Positions 1 through 8,036 of a stretch of 64,000 nucleotides of DNA are shown one piece after another. Source of the stretch: CAYOUV01 sp964407265 (GTDB lineage: Bacteria; Chloroflexota; Anaerolineae; Anaerolineales; Villigracilaceae); NCBI GenBank assembly GCA_964407265.1, contig CAYOUV010000006.1, forward strand, positions 1 to 64,000, in the 5' to 3' direction. The position numbers and the translations under genes are program-made. Numbering within the stretch: position 1 is the first letter of the stretch; each line of letters starts with the position of its first letter. The notes below the pieces were generated by a model that worked only from the letters and a program-made list of their open reading frames with translations, did not search any database and was not told where the DNA came from.

Positions 1-60
1 GATGACACCGATTTTAGCGCGATAGATGCGTTTGAGATGATGTACTTCGATTGCATTCAT
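1..60 (-). CDS. ABC transporter ATP-binding protein, N-terminal fragment
   Basis: Only the first 20 codons lie in the window; the gene runs off the left edge. The visible start reads MNAIEVHHLKRIYRAKIGVI, which has the pattern of the first beta strand and A-loop region of an ABC ATPase (I-E-V-x-x-L-x-x-x-Y). The Tyr at residue 13 would be the A-loop aromatic residue that stacks on ATP. The Walker motifs lie outside the window, so the call rests on a short stretch. No strong ribosome binding site precedes the ATG. Confidence 0.5.
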   Translation of the reverse strand, partial: MNAIEVHHLKRIYRAKIGVI

Positions 61-323
61 GAAATTAATCTCTTAAAGGAGTGGAATTAATAGAACAATT
101 GTACACTAAAACGGCGTGATCTTCCAGTTTGGGTCCTCCGAATTAGGTCAGCCATTATACTCGCCTTTTATATTCAATCTGGTTATTATGCTCCGAACGC
201 CGCCAGCGAAAAGCGTAGGACATTCGTAGGATAGTCGTCAAGGTGGTGAAATTACGAAATCGAGTAAAATAAGCACCTTATCTACGCTGCTGACCTTCAG
301 TCTCGTAGAAAGGAGAAAAAGGA

Positions 324-1049
324 ATGAAAAATCGATTTAAATTACAAATGCTAGTCGCACTGGCAATTTTGAGCAGCCTGGTTTTGAGTGCCTGTGGACC
401 CAGCACTCCCGAACCGACTCCTACTTTAAGCCCGGAAATGATCCAAACCCTGGCCGTGGCAACCTTCCAGGCCGGCCTGACTCAGACGGCCATTGCCAAT
501 CCATCTCCGACGCCGACTGCCACCGAAACGCCGGTCCCCACCAACACCCCGGCTCCCACCAATACCCCGGGCACCCCCCTGACCCCGGGTGCGGGCCTGG
601 GACCGACTGCCTCCTGCTACGGCATGGGTTTCGTCTCGGATGTGAGCATCCCGGACAACACTTCCATGACCCCTGGTCAAACTTTCACCAAGACCTGGAA
701 AGTCGGCAACACCGGCAGTTGTGCCTGGGAGGCCGGCTTCAAATTTAATTTTGTGGGTGGCGATGCGATGGGCGCCAGCGCGCTAACACTCTCCCAGGCC
801 GTCCAGCCGGGAGGGACCATCGAACTGTCCGTGCCGATGACCGCCCCCACCAACAAGACCGGTTCGATCCAGGGCAACTGGCGCATGTCCACCGCCAGTG
901 GGACATCTTTTGGCGATGAGGTCTACGTGATCATCGATGTCGGCGGGTCAACCACTACACCTGCAGCAACAAGCAGTGCCCCAAGTCCCAGCCCCACGCC
1001 AAGCAGCACCCCGACCGCAACTGAAACTACTCCGGTCCCGTCACCATAA
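324..1049 (+). CDS. Lipoprotein with NBR1 Ig-like domain
   Basis: This is a predicted secreted lipoprotein of 241 residues. A signal peptide ends in a lipobox (L-S-A-C, Cys24), followed by a Thr/Pro-rich low-complexity linker to about residue 92. A beta-rich domain at about 93-205 contains F-V-S-D-V-x-I-P-D-x-T, T-K-T-W-K-V-G-N-T-G and C-A-W-E. These are hallmarks of the NBR1 (next to BRCA1) Ig-like domain, which is frequent in Chloroflexota surface proteins. A second Ser/Thr/Pro-rich tail closes the protein. The start is supported by an AAGGAG-type ribosome binding site 10 bases upstream. The role is unknown; it probably serves as an adhesive or scaffold module on the cell surface. A strong terminator follows. 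Confidence 0.85.
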   Translation: MKNRFKLQMLVALAILSSLVLSACGPSTPEPTPTLSPEMIQTLAVATFQAGLTQTAIANPSPTPTATETPVPTNTPAPTNTPGTPLTPGAGLGPTASCYGMGFVSDVSIPDNTSMTPGQTFTKTWKVGNTGSCAWEAGFKFNFVGGDAMGASALTLSQAVQPGGTIELSVPMTAPTNKTGSIQGNWRMSTASGTSFGDEVYVIIDVGGSTTTPAATSSAPSPSPTPSSTPTATETTPVPSP

Positions 1050-1074
1050 ACTTCACCAGCATGTTCGATATAAA

Positions 1075-1110
1075 AAGAGCGGATGCGTGCCTGCATCCGC
1101 TCTTACGTTT
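1075..1110. terminator. Bidirectional intrinsic terminator
   Basis: A perfect 12-bp inverted repeat (AAGAGCGGATGC at 1075-1086 and its complement at 1093-1104) with a 6-nt loop is flanked by an A-run upstream and a T-rich stretch downstream. It lies between two convergent lipoprotein genes and can serve both. Confidence 0.85.
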
Positions 1111-1146
1111 TATCCCTTTTCACATTTCAATCAAAGACATAAATCT

Positions 1147-1653
1147 TCAAAAAGCACACCCGTCCGGTTGAGGGGCCTGGTGTTCCACATCGGAGGCAAA
1201 GTCAGGCGCGATCACAACCAGCTGAAATCCGTCGCTGACTGTCCCCCTCAAGACACTGCCACCGTAGCCACCGGGATGCAAATGAGCGCGGACCAAGACG
1301 ACTGTATCTGGTACGATCGGGACGGGTCCACCCGCACGCGCAAACGGCTGCTCATCGACGTGGCTGTGCAGCAGGATGCGCCGGTAGATCAGATCTCCAT
1401 CCTGGCTCAAGACTTCCCACCAATCGGCATACTGGTCGCAACCCTTGTCGGGGCTGGAAATTTCCACCAGGAACTGGTACGCCTGCGGACTACCGGTCAC
1501 CTTTACGGACAAGACATTGGCTAATTGTTGAGCTGACATCGGCGTGACCTCCTGATTCGAATCACTTTGGGCGGGATGTCCGTTCACCCCACAACCCGGG
1601 AGGAGTGTCAGGACGATCACAATAGACAATATCAACCGGCGCGTCCAACTCAT
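1147..1653 (-). CDS. Hypothetical lipoprotein
   Basis: This encodes a 168-residue predicted lipoprotein with a short hydrophobic signal and lipobox L-P-G-C (Cys21). The mature part is a compact domain with conserved-looking stretches (S-P-D-K-G-C-D-Q-Y-A-D-W-W-E-V-L-S and H-S-H-V-D-E-Q-P-F-A-R-A-G-G-P-V). Several Cys, His and Trp residues could bind metal or form disulfides. I do not recognise a named family. A GGAG ribosome binding site 7 bases before the ATG supports the start. It is convergent with the upstream lipoprotein gene and shares its terminator. Confidence 0.75.
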   Translation of the reverse strand: MSWTRRLILSIVIVLTLLPGCGVNGHPAQSDSNQEVTPMSAQQLANVLSVKVTGSPQAYQFLVEISSPDKGCDQYADWWEVLSQDGDLIYRRILLHSHVDEQPFARAGGPVPIVPDTVVLVRAHLHPGGYGGSVLRGTVSDGFQLVVIAPDFASDVEHQAPQPDGCAF

Positions 1654-1760
1654 CTTACACTCCTATTTTCTCCAGCCTGCGATTCCCTCGGGCATTATAA
1701 TATGCTGAAAGGATTTATCCGCATTGACTTTGGAATTTTAAGGGATCGTTCGGAGGCATC

Positions 1761-2849
1761 ATGGACCGATGGACCAAGCATATCCGCAGGCCGGTCGAGC
1801 GCGAGGGGGCGGAAAAATACATTCGCCTGGTGCTGCTTAGTTTTGCGATCAGCGTGTCAGGAACGCGCCTGTTCCTCTATCTAACCGGCTATCCGCAACT
1901 CGGAAATTCAACCCTGCACATTGCCCATCTGCTGTGGGGCGGGCTGCTTCTGTTCATCGGAGCAATGCTCTTGATCATTTATGCCAACCGCTGGATCTAC
2001 CGTCTGGGAGCAATTCTAACGGGCGTCGGTGTGGGTCTGTTCATGGACGAGGTCGGCAAGTTCATCACCCGCAGCAACGATTACTTCTTCCCGGCCGCTG
2101 CCCCCATCGTCTATGCCTTCTTTTTGCTGGTTGTGCTGCTTTACCTGGAAATTCGGCGCCCCAACCGACAGGATGCGCGCTCGGAAATGTACCGTGTATT
2201 CGACACGTTCGAGGAAGTTTTAGATCACGACCTGGACCACCAGGAACGCGCCGACCTGAAAGCGCGCCTGCATTTCATCAGCGAAAATGCCGAACATCCG
2301 GACCTGTCGCACCTGGCTGAAGAACTCCTGCACTTTGTACAGTCCGATCAAATTTCCCTGGTGCCCCGCAACCCAGATTGGTTGGAGCGGTTGACTCAAA
2401 AAGCCAGGAGCTATGAAAAACGCTGGTTCCCACAAAAACGGCTGAAGACCATCTTGGTAAGCGGGCTGAGTGTCCTGGGAATCTGGTCCATGCGTGATTT
2501 GTCCCTGTGGTTATTGGAACTGCCTGCACCGGTGCGTTTGCAGCAAACGCTCCTGGAGTTGATCAGCGCCGGAAGGCTGGGGAGTATGACCGGACTGCAA
2601 TGGCTGACCACTGAAACCGCCTTGAAGGCGGCCTGTGGCTTGATCCTATTGATCGGAGCCGGATTACTGGTAACCAGGCACGACAAGCTGGGACTGCGCT
2701 TTGGATACTTTGGCCTGCTGTTGCTCCTGACAATTGTCAATCTGCTGGAATTCTATTTCAACCAGTTCTCGACGATCGTACCCGCCACCATCCAGTTTTG
2801 CTTGTTGCTGATCTTGATCTACTACCGCAGACGCTTTCATCCTGCCTGA
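1761..2849 (+). CDS. Multi-pass membrane protein of unknown function
   Basis: This is a 362-residue integral membrane protein. Hydrophobic helices occur at roughly residues 25-45, 55-75, 80-100 and 112-132. A long soluble, charged central segment follows (about 135-235), then further helices to the C-terminus. No catalytic motif was recognised; the G-V-G-V-G-L-F-M-D-E-V-G-K-F stretch between helices 3 and 4 contains buried charges that may matter functionally. A GGAGG ribosome binding site 4-5 bases before the ATG fixes the start. It is divergent from the preceding lipoprotein gene. Confidence 0.75.
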   Translation: MDRWTKHIRRPVEREGAEKYIRLVLLSFAISVSGTRLFLYLTGYPQLGNSTLHIAHLLWGGLLLFIGAMLLIIYANRWIYRLGAILTGVGVGLFMDEVGKFITRSNDYFFPAAAPIVYAFFLLVVLLYLEIRRPNRQDARSEMYRVFDTFEEVLDHDLDHQERADLKARLHFISENAEHPDLSHLAEELLHFVQSDQISLVPRNPDWLERLTQKARSYEKRWFPQKRLKTILVSGLSVLGIWSMRDLSLWLLELPAPVRLQQTLLELISAGRLGSMTGLQWLTTETALKAACGLILLIGAGLLVTRHDKLGLRFGYFGLLLLLTIVNLLEFYFNQFSTIVPATIQFCLLLILIYYRRRFHPA

Positions 2850-2878
2850 TCCGAATTGGTGCGATGTATTGCAGTTTC

Positions 2879-3370
2879 CTATTCGGACAAACGCCTGCGT
2901 AAACTTAAAAGCATGCCGTAGCACACCACCATCAAGAACAGCCCGGAAGTCAGGGCGATCATATTGGTATGAGTTGCGAGCACGTCCTGATATCGGATGA
3001 TAGGAGTGAAATAAATAGCGCCTGGCACCGAGATTACCATACTGGCCAAGGCTGGGATAGAAGGCGACCGCAAACGCATCAAATACAGGAACACCATCAT
3101 GCCCATCCCGGCTGACATCCACAGACCCAGCTCAAAGACGGCCTGCGCAATGCGGACTTCGACCTGTGTTTTGAGGGCCACCATAATTACAATCCCCCCC
3201 ACGACGCTTACTACAGCCGGCAGGATCATCAAAAAATGGACGGTCGAGAGCAGGCGTGACTTGATCCAGCGTTCTGCGAAATACGGCAAAGCCCGTCGCA
3301 GGGAGGCCCCACTTTGCCAGACTGCCAAGGCCAGGATGACAGTCCCCAGGATCAGTAACAACGTGTTCAA
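2879..3370 (-). CDS. Four-helix membrane protein, hypothetical
   Basis: A 163-residue, strongly hydrophobic protein with about four to five transmembrane segments. It starts with TTG, supported by an excellent ribosome binding site (GGAGGTGA) immediately upstream. No family was recognised. The short cytoplasmic loops are Arg-rich (S-L-R-R-A-L and the C-terminal S-L-R-R-R-L), consistent with the positive-inside rule. It is probably transcribed alone or with the MBL-fold gene that lies upstream on the same strand. Confidence 0.65.
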   Translation of the reverse strand: MNTLLLILGTVILALAVWQSGASLRRALPYFAERWIKSRLLSTVHFLMILPAVVSVVGGIVIMVALKTQVEVRIAQAVFELGLWMSAGMGMMVFLYLMRLRSPSIPALASMVISVPGAIYFTPIIRYQDVLATHTNMIALTSGLFLMVVCYGMLLSLRRRLSE

Positions 3371-3423
3371 ATCTCACCTCCCAAATCTTCACAATCAAAC
3401 CGGCAGCTTCTGCCCGGATTGTC

Positions 3424-4302
3424 TTACAACACGCTTTCTACATGGGGCAATCGCAACCCACCCAGAAAAGCGTCCATAATTTCGACCTGATCCTGATCGG
3501 GCGGATGGCCAAACATGCGCCCCAGCTGGGACAGGATTGCCTGCCGGTCGTCCCCGATTTCATCCACGCTGCGGCCGATGACCGTCATTAGATTGCATTC
3601 CTCAACCAGAGCGGAGCGGGAGATTGGCTCTGGGTGATGGGATGGGAAATACAAATCTACATCAAAAGACAGCAAGCGGTCGTATAACGGCAGTAATTTG
3701 GAGGTCGTGATACGACGCGGGCCGTGATAGATGTCGTCGTAAATACAGTCGCCCAGGAACATGACGCGCTGCTCGGGCACGTAAACTACCGTCGAATCAT
3801 GCGCGTGGTCGCCGCCAACATGGATCAGCTGGCAAGTGATCCCACCCAGGTCGACAGCAGCTCCTTCGCTGATGGCCATCTCCGGCGGGCTAATCAGCAG
3901 ACCGGAGCGGTCGGGTAATTCCGCTTTGAGCATGTCGCGGCAGAAGGCAATCTCCAGCCCATCAACCACGCGCTGGTCGAGGGCGGCATCGCTCCAATCG
4001 AAATCCGCCATGCGCTTCAGAATGCGGACGGTCTCGTGATGAGCAAAAGCCGGCAGGGACAGGCTGGCGCTGCCAAAGACGTGATCCCAGTGCCAGTGAG
4101 TCAGCACCAGGTATGCCGGGGCGGGCAGCTTACGGCGGGCAATTGCATCCAGCAAAAGACGCGCGTGGGCAGGGGAATTACCGGCATCCACGATCAGGCT
4201 GCCGCGCTCACCGGAAATCACCCCCAGCACAGGCCGGTCAGTGTTTGAGTCGGGTGAGAGCCAGGAAATTTGCGGGCTGATCTGGTGAAAGGCCTGCGGC
4301 AT
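3424..4302 (-). CDS. MBL-fold metallo-hydrolase
   Basis: This is a 292-residue metallo-beta-lactamase-fold hydrolase. The zinc-binding signature H-W-H-W-D-H is present at about residues 88-93. Downstream metal ligands are in G-G-D-H-A-H-D-S, F-L-G-D-C-I-Y-D-D and S-H-H-P-E-P. The fold supports two metal ions and hydrolysis of an ester, thioester or phosphodiester, but the substrate cannot be read from the sequence. There is no signal peptide, so it is likely cytoplasmic. It is divergent from the cyclophilin gene. Confidence 0.85.
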   Translation of the reverse strand: MPQAFHQISPQISWLSPDSNTDRPVLGVISGERGSLIVDAGNSPAHARLLLDAIARRKLPAPAYLVLTHWHWDHVFGSASLSLPAFAHHETVRILKRMADFDWSDAALDQRVVDGLEIAFCRDMLKAELPDRSGLLISPPEMAISEGAAVDLGGITCQLIHVGGDHAHDSTVVYVPEQRVMFLGDCIYDDIYHGPRRITTSKLLPLYDRLLSFDVDLYFPSHHPEPISRSALVEECNLMTVIGRSVDEIGDDRQAILSQLGRMFGHPPDQDQVEIMDAFLGGLRLPHVESVL

Positions 4303-4462
4303 CGGTGTTTCTCCTCGCCATCAAGAATGCACCCAGTATAAAGCAGAATACGCCCGAATGCCTCGCGCTTTGTAACGATTCTGTTCCAACCGATTCGCTC
4401 TTTGGTGGAAAATTCACCTTTAGCGGGGATATAATAAAGAAAAGTAAAGGAAACACTACCTG

Positions 4463-5152
4463 ATGTCATCCAAGAAACGCACTCCCCCCTCCTCGAAACG
4501 CGCTAAAATGGCTGCGCGCAAAGCCAGCCGGATTCAGATAATCGTACTCGGCATAATCATCGTGGTGGCGGTCGCCGCCATCTGGCTGGTGGCAGCCTCG
4601 CAAAAGCCCAGCGCGGCAGAGACTACTGTGCCCACGATCGATGCCAAGCATTACAGCTCGCCACCTGTGATGGCGATCGACGTCCACAAGCAGTATTTCG
4701 CAACCGTCAAAATGGCCAAAGGTGGCGAGTTCGTCATCCAACTCTTACCCGACAAGGCCCCGCTGACGGTCAACAACTTCGTCTTCCTGGCCCGTGAGGG
4801 ATATTACAACGGCACTACCTTCCACCGCGTGATCGACGGCTTCATGGCGCAGGGCGGTGATCCAACCGGCAGCGGCATGGGCGGACCGGGCTATCATTTC
4901 CCGAACGAGGACAGCGACCTGACCTTCGACAAGGCCGGCGTGGTGGCCATGGCCAATGCCGGACGCGACACCAATGGCAGCCAGTTCTTCATCACCTTTG
5001 GCCCGGCCACATATTTGAATGGTGGGTACACCATCTTCGGACAGGTCATCAGCGGGATGGACGTGGTCAATGGCTTGCGGCGTCGCGACCCACAGACGAA
5101 CCCCAACTACTCCGGTGATGCAATCGAGAGCGTCAGCATCACCGAGAAATAG
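4463..5152 (+). CDS. Membrane-anchored peptidyl-prolyl cis-trans isomerase (cyclophilin)
   Basis: The product is a 229-residue cyclophilin-type prolyl isomerase. A Lys/Arg-rich cytoplasmic N-terminus precedes one transmembrane helix (about 24-46), so the catalytic domain (about 75-229) should face outside as a folding factor for exported proteins. Cyclophilin signatures visible are F-H-R-V-I-D-G-F-M-A-Q-G-G-D-P-T, G-G-P-G-Y-x-F-x-N-E and N-G-S-Q-F-F-I-T, including the catalytic Arg of F-H-R-V. A TATAAT hexamer lies about 28 bases upstream of the ATG. The sulfotransferase gene follows after 20 bases. Confidence 0.92.
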   Translation: MSSKKRTPPSSKRAKMAARKASRIQIIVLGIIIVVAVAAIWLVAASQKPSAAETTVPTIDAKHYSSPPVMAIDVHKQYFATVKMAKGGEFVIQLLPDKAPLTVNNFVFLAREGYYNGTTFHRVIDGFMAQGGDPTGSGMGGPGYHFPNEDSDLTFDKAGVVAMANAGRDTNGSQFFITFGPATYLNGGYTIFGQVISGMDVVNGLRRRDPQTNPNYSGDAIESVSITEK

Positions 5153-5172
5153 ATCAGCGGAAAGATGTTGAA

Positions 5173-6321
5173 GTGAATTTTAATTTCAAGCTGCTGGGTC
5201 AGCAAATTCGTTACTCCCTGACCAAATCAGCCGGCACGCCAGCCCGCCTGACTCCCAAAAGGCTGGCCTTCCTGCTCTTCTTCTTCCCCATCAGCACCAT
5301 ATTGAAATTATCTTCCTGGCTGGGGTTTGCCTGGGATGATATCTTCTATAAAGACTACCAGCATCAAAAACTGACCCAGCCGGTTTTTATCATCGGGAAC
5401 CCGCGCAGCGGAACAACCTACCTGCACCGCTTGCTAGCCAAAGATGAACACAATTTCTCCTACATGCGCATGTGGGAGATTTTTTTCGCACCATCGATCT
5501 CCCAGCGGAGATTCTTGTGGTTCTTCCAAAAGCTTGACAACCGGTTTGGCGGGAAGGTTCAAAAATGGCTGCTGGATCAGGAGCAAAAGACCTGGCTCTC
5601 CAACCCGGCTCATCGTTTGAGCTTGAGTGAAGCTGAGGAGGACGAATCGGTCCTGTTCAATATCTGGGAGACTATCTTCACGTCCGTCTTCTTCCCCCAC
5701 CCGGACCTGGTGCGAAGATATGCCTACTTCGACAAACAAGTCCCCCTGCTCGAGCGTAGAAAGATCATGCGCTTTTATCGTAGCTGCCTGCGCCGGCACC
5801 TGTTCGCCCGCAACAGCGACAAGAAATTTCTGTCCAAGAATCCGACTTTCAGCGCCAAGGTTGGTTCGCTATACGAATTCTTCCCGGACGCCAAGATCAT
5901 CTACCTGGTGCGCAATCCGCTGGAAACGGTGCCGTCCATCATCAGCTGGATGTCATATCAGTGGAAGCAGTTCAGCGATCCAAGGGAAAGCTACCTGTAC
6001 AAGGATTACATGCTTGAACTGGCCCATGAATGGTACCTCTACCCGCTGGAACGCTTCGCATCGGCACCACCCGACAGCTACAGCATCCTGCGCTACGAAG
6101 ATCTGGTGCAGGACCCGCAAGGGATTATTTCGGATGTCTATCGAACTTTTGGCTTCGAGATGGACAGTGCTTTCGAAAGGATCCTGGAGCAGGAAAGCCA
6201 GCGCGAGCGTTCCTTCCGAAGCCAACACAAATATTCCTTAAGAAAAATGGGATTATCGAAAAAACAGATTATCAAAACCTTCCGGTTTGTTTTCGAGCGT
6301 TTCCACTTCGAAACGCACTGA
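5173..6321 (+). CDS. Sulfotransferase family protein
   Basis: A 382-residue enzyme of the PAPS-dependent sulfotransferase family. The 5-prime phosphosulfate loop G-N-P-R-S-G-T-T-Y-L-H-R-L is at about residues 75-87. The 3-prime phosphate motif Y-L-V-R-N-P-L-E-T-V-P-S lies near 244-255. The start codon is GTG, 20 bases after the cyclophilin stop. The substrate is unknown; candidates are a glycolipid, a polysaccharide or a small hydroxylated metabolite. A hydrophobic stretch at about 30-50 could be a membrane anchor. A strong terminator follows. Confidence 0.85.
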   Translation: MNFNFKLLGQQIRYSLTKSAGTPARLTPKRLAFLLFFFPISTILKLSSWLGFAWDDIFYKDYQHQKLTQPVFIIGNPRSGTTYLHRLLAKDEHNFSYMRMWEIFFAPSISQRRFLWFFQKLDNRFGGKVQKWLLDQEQKTWLSNPAHRLSLSEAEEDESVLFNIWETIFTSVFFPHPDLVRRYAYFDKQVPLLERRKIMRFYRSCLRRHLFARNSDKKFLSKNPTFSAKVGSLYEFFPDAKIIYLVRNPLETVPSIISWMSYQWKQFSDPRESYLYKDYMLELAHEWYLYPLERFASAPPDSYSILRYEDLVQDPQGIISDVYRTFGFEMDSAFERILEQESQRERSFRSQHKYSLRKMGLSKKQIIKTFRFVFERFHFETH

Positions 6322-6354
6322 AGCAATCCCGCCGCGGCATTCGCGCTACTCACC

Positions 6355-6387
6355 AAAATAGCCGCCCGATTTTCGGGCGGCTATTTT
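6355..6387. terminator. Bidirectional intrinsic terminator
   Basis: A perfect 15-bp inverted repeat, AAAATAGCCGCCCGA at 6355-6369 and its complement at 6373-6387, with a 3-nt loop and A/T tracts on both sides. It separates the sulfotransferase gene from the convergent small membrane protein gene. Confidence 0.9.
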
Positions 6388-6401
6388 CTACCAACTCGGC
6401 C

Positions 6402-6731
6402 TTACATCGAGCCAAAGTATTTCTTCCAGCCAAACACGACCAGCATGGTCAGGCCGACCGGGGCGAGGAAGGCCACCACGCCGGTGAAGAAGCCGGCAAT
6501 ATAAGGGCCGACCGCGATAAAGCTGCCGAGCGAGGCAGCGGTGGCGGCCAGCAACAAAAAGCGGATGCCAAAGTTCACGACGTCATCCGAGTCCATAAAA
6601 AAGAGACCGACCAGGACAGCCACGATCATCAGCACCCAGGTTAGGTAATCGTTTGCGAACGAGAACATCCCCGCCAGGCCAGCTACTGCGGCACCGACCA
6701 AATAAACCCACTTCCAGATTGAATTGTCCAT
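6402..6731 (-). CDS. Small membrane protein, hypothetical
   Basis: A 109-residue protein with four predicted transmembrane helices separated by very short loops. The only polar feature is F-M-D-S-D-D-V-V-N-F in the second loop. No named family was recognised. A GGAG ribosome binding site before the ATG and the terminator just downstream support a genuine single gene. Confidence 0.75.
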   Translation of the reverse strand: MDNSIWKWVYLVGAAVAGLAGMFSFANDYLTWVLMIVAVLVGLFFMDSDDVVNFGIRFLLLAATAASLGSFIAVGPYIAGFFTGVVAFLAPVGLTMLVVFGWKKYFGSM

Positions 6732-6867
6732 TCTATACTCTCCTTTTCTATGATGGATTTGGAATTTGTTCCATTCATATAAACACCCCTGATTATGGAG
6801 AGATACTATGGAAATAATCTATATTTGGTCGTCCAAACTTGATGAAGGGAGAACGCACGAACACACT

Positions 6868-7134
6868 TCAAACATCCGGATGCAAGATTTCTTGCTGGGC
6901 ACGCTCAATTTCGTCAAATATAAGCTTGACTTCCGCTTTAATTTCGGCTGAGACACCGGCTGTTATGGGAATGAACTTGACCAGGTCGCGCGCCTGGCGC
7001 AGCCGGTCCTTGACTTGGGCAATGTAAGAAAAATCTTGCCGCCCATTTTCCGGCGGGACCGGATATTCGCGCGCGCTTTGGATCAATCCCCGCGCACGCT
7101 CCACTCGCTCAGCAGCCGGGATCAGTTTTGCCAT
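6868..7134 (-). CDS. Small helical cytoplasmic protein, hypothetical
   Basis: An 88-residue, charged, mostly helical protein (A-E-R-V-E-R-A-R-G-L-I-Q, Q-V-K-D-R-L-R-Q-A-R-D-L-V-K-F-I-P). The A-E-I-K-A-E-V-K-L-I-F-D-E-I-E-R-A stretch favours a coiled coil. GGAG lies about 6 bases before the ATG. There is no recognised domain. It is likely real because the ribosome binding site is good and no better frame overlaps it, but nothing points to a function. Confidence 0.65.
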   Translation of the reverse strand: MAKLIPAAERVERARGLIQSAREYPVPPENGRQDFSYIAQVKDRLRQARDLVKFIPITAGVSAEIKAEVKLIFDEIERAQQEILHPDV

Positions 7135-7174
7135 GTGTGCTCCTCTACGTGTTGCTACCCGGGATCAGTCGCTT

Positions 7175-7912
7175 TCAGCCACACAAAATGACGCTGATGG
7201 AGACCCGCTCGGAAACGCCGGAAGCGTTGAAGGCTTCGATCTCATATAACACAGCCGTGGGTTGTTTAAACCGCGGCGTGTTCAGGTCGCGGTATTTACT
7301 GCCGTAGAGCGTCGCCAGCGGCTTGCCATCCCGGTAGAGGTGGTAGCCGACCCCGGCCATGGGAGTCCAGTACAGCCACAAGTTATCCTTGCCACAGGCG
7401 TTGCTGCTGGCGGTAAAGCCCAGCGGAGCTGCCGGCAGTGGTTGGTACCAGACCTGTCGCAGGGAGCTGGCACCGCCAAACTCTTCAAGGGCGCTGGCCT
7501 GCACCCAACAGGTGCTGACCACGCCTGTATCTTTTTGCAGGACCAGCCAGGAGGCATCTTCATTGCGCCCGTAAGCACCAAAAGTCTGCCCGGCCGTCAA
7601 TCTCTCGAAAACATTGTAGCCTTTTCCCGGACCGCTGCGGCAGAGGGTATCCTGTGCCAGGGTCAGCTCGGGGTAGAGCCCGGTGGCAGGCGTGTCGCTC
7701 GGCTCAGGCGTGGCCGTCTCTGTCGGCGGGAGCGGCGTGGGTGAGGCTGTGGCGGTTGGGGTCGCGCTGGCCGGGAGGTGACTGGGTGATTGGCTGGCAG
7801 CAAATGAAGTGCCGGGTGCGCCGTTAAAGGTCCGGCGCTGGGTCGTGCCCGAGGGAGCGCAGGCTGAAATCCCCAGGACAAGCACGAACATGATTGCAAT
7901 CGTTTTCTTCAT
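7175..7912 (-). CDS. Lipoprotein with SH3b domain and fibronectin-like C-terminus
   Basis: I place the start at the internal ATG at 7912 (245 residues). It gives a proper signal peptide and lipobox (M-K-K-T-I-A-I...G-I-S-A-C-A-P) and has GGAG 8 bases upstream; the longer frame to 8062 would hide the signal. After a Ser/Thr/Pro-rich linker comes an SH3b-like module (T-L-C-R-S-G-P-G-K-G-Y-N-V-F, then A-S-W-L-V-L and C-W-V-Q-A-S). A final beta-sandwich resembling a fibronectin type III domain follows (L-W-L-Y-W-T-P-M-A-G-V-G-Y-H-L-Y-R-D-G). It probably binds cell wall or surface glycan. Confidence 0.8.
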   Translation of the reverse strand: MKKTIAIMFVLVLGISACAPSGTTQRRTFNGAPGTSFAASQSPSHLPASATPTATASPTPLPPTETATPEPSDTPATGLYPELTLAQDTLCRSGPGKGYNVFERLTAGQTFGAYGRNEDASWLVLQKDTGVVSTCWVQASALEEFGGASSLRQVWYQPLPAAPLGFTASSNACGKDNLWLYWTPMAGVGYHLYRDGKPLATLYGSKYRDLNTPRFKQPTAVLYEIEAFNASGVSERVSISVILCG

Positions 7913-8036
7913 TAAAGGTTCTCCATCGGAGATATCATACCAGCCAAGTATGGAGGATTTATGCAGAAGTTTTGCAATCCTGTTCATAAAGAGTTCTTTG
8001 AACTTTGCGCCTTGAAAAACCTCGAAATTTGAATGC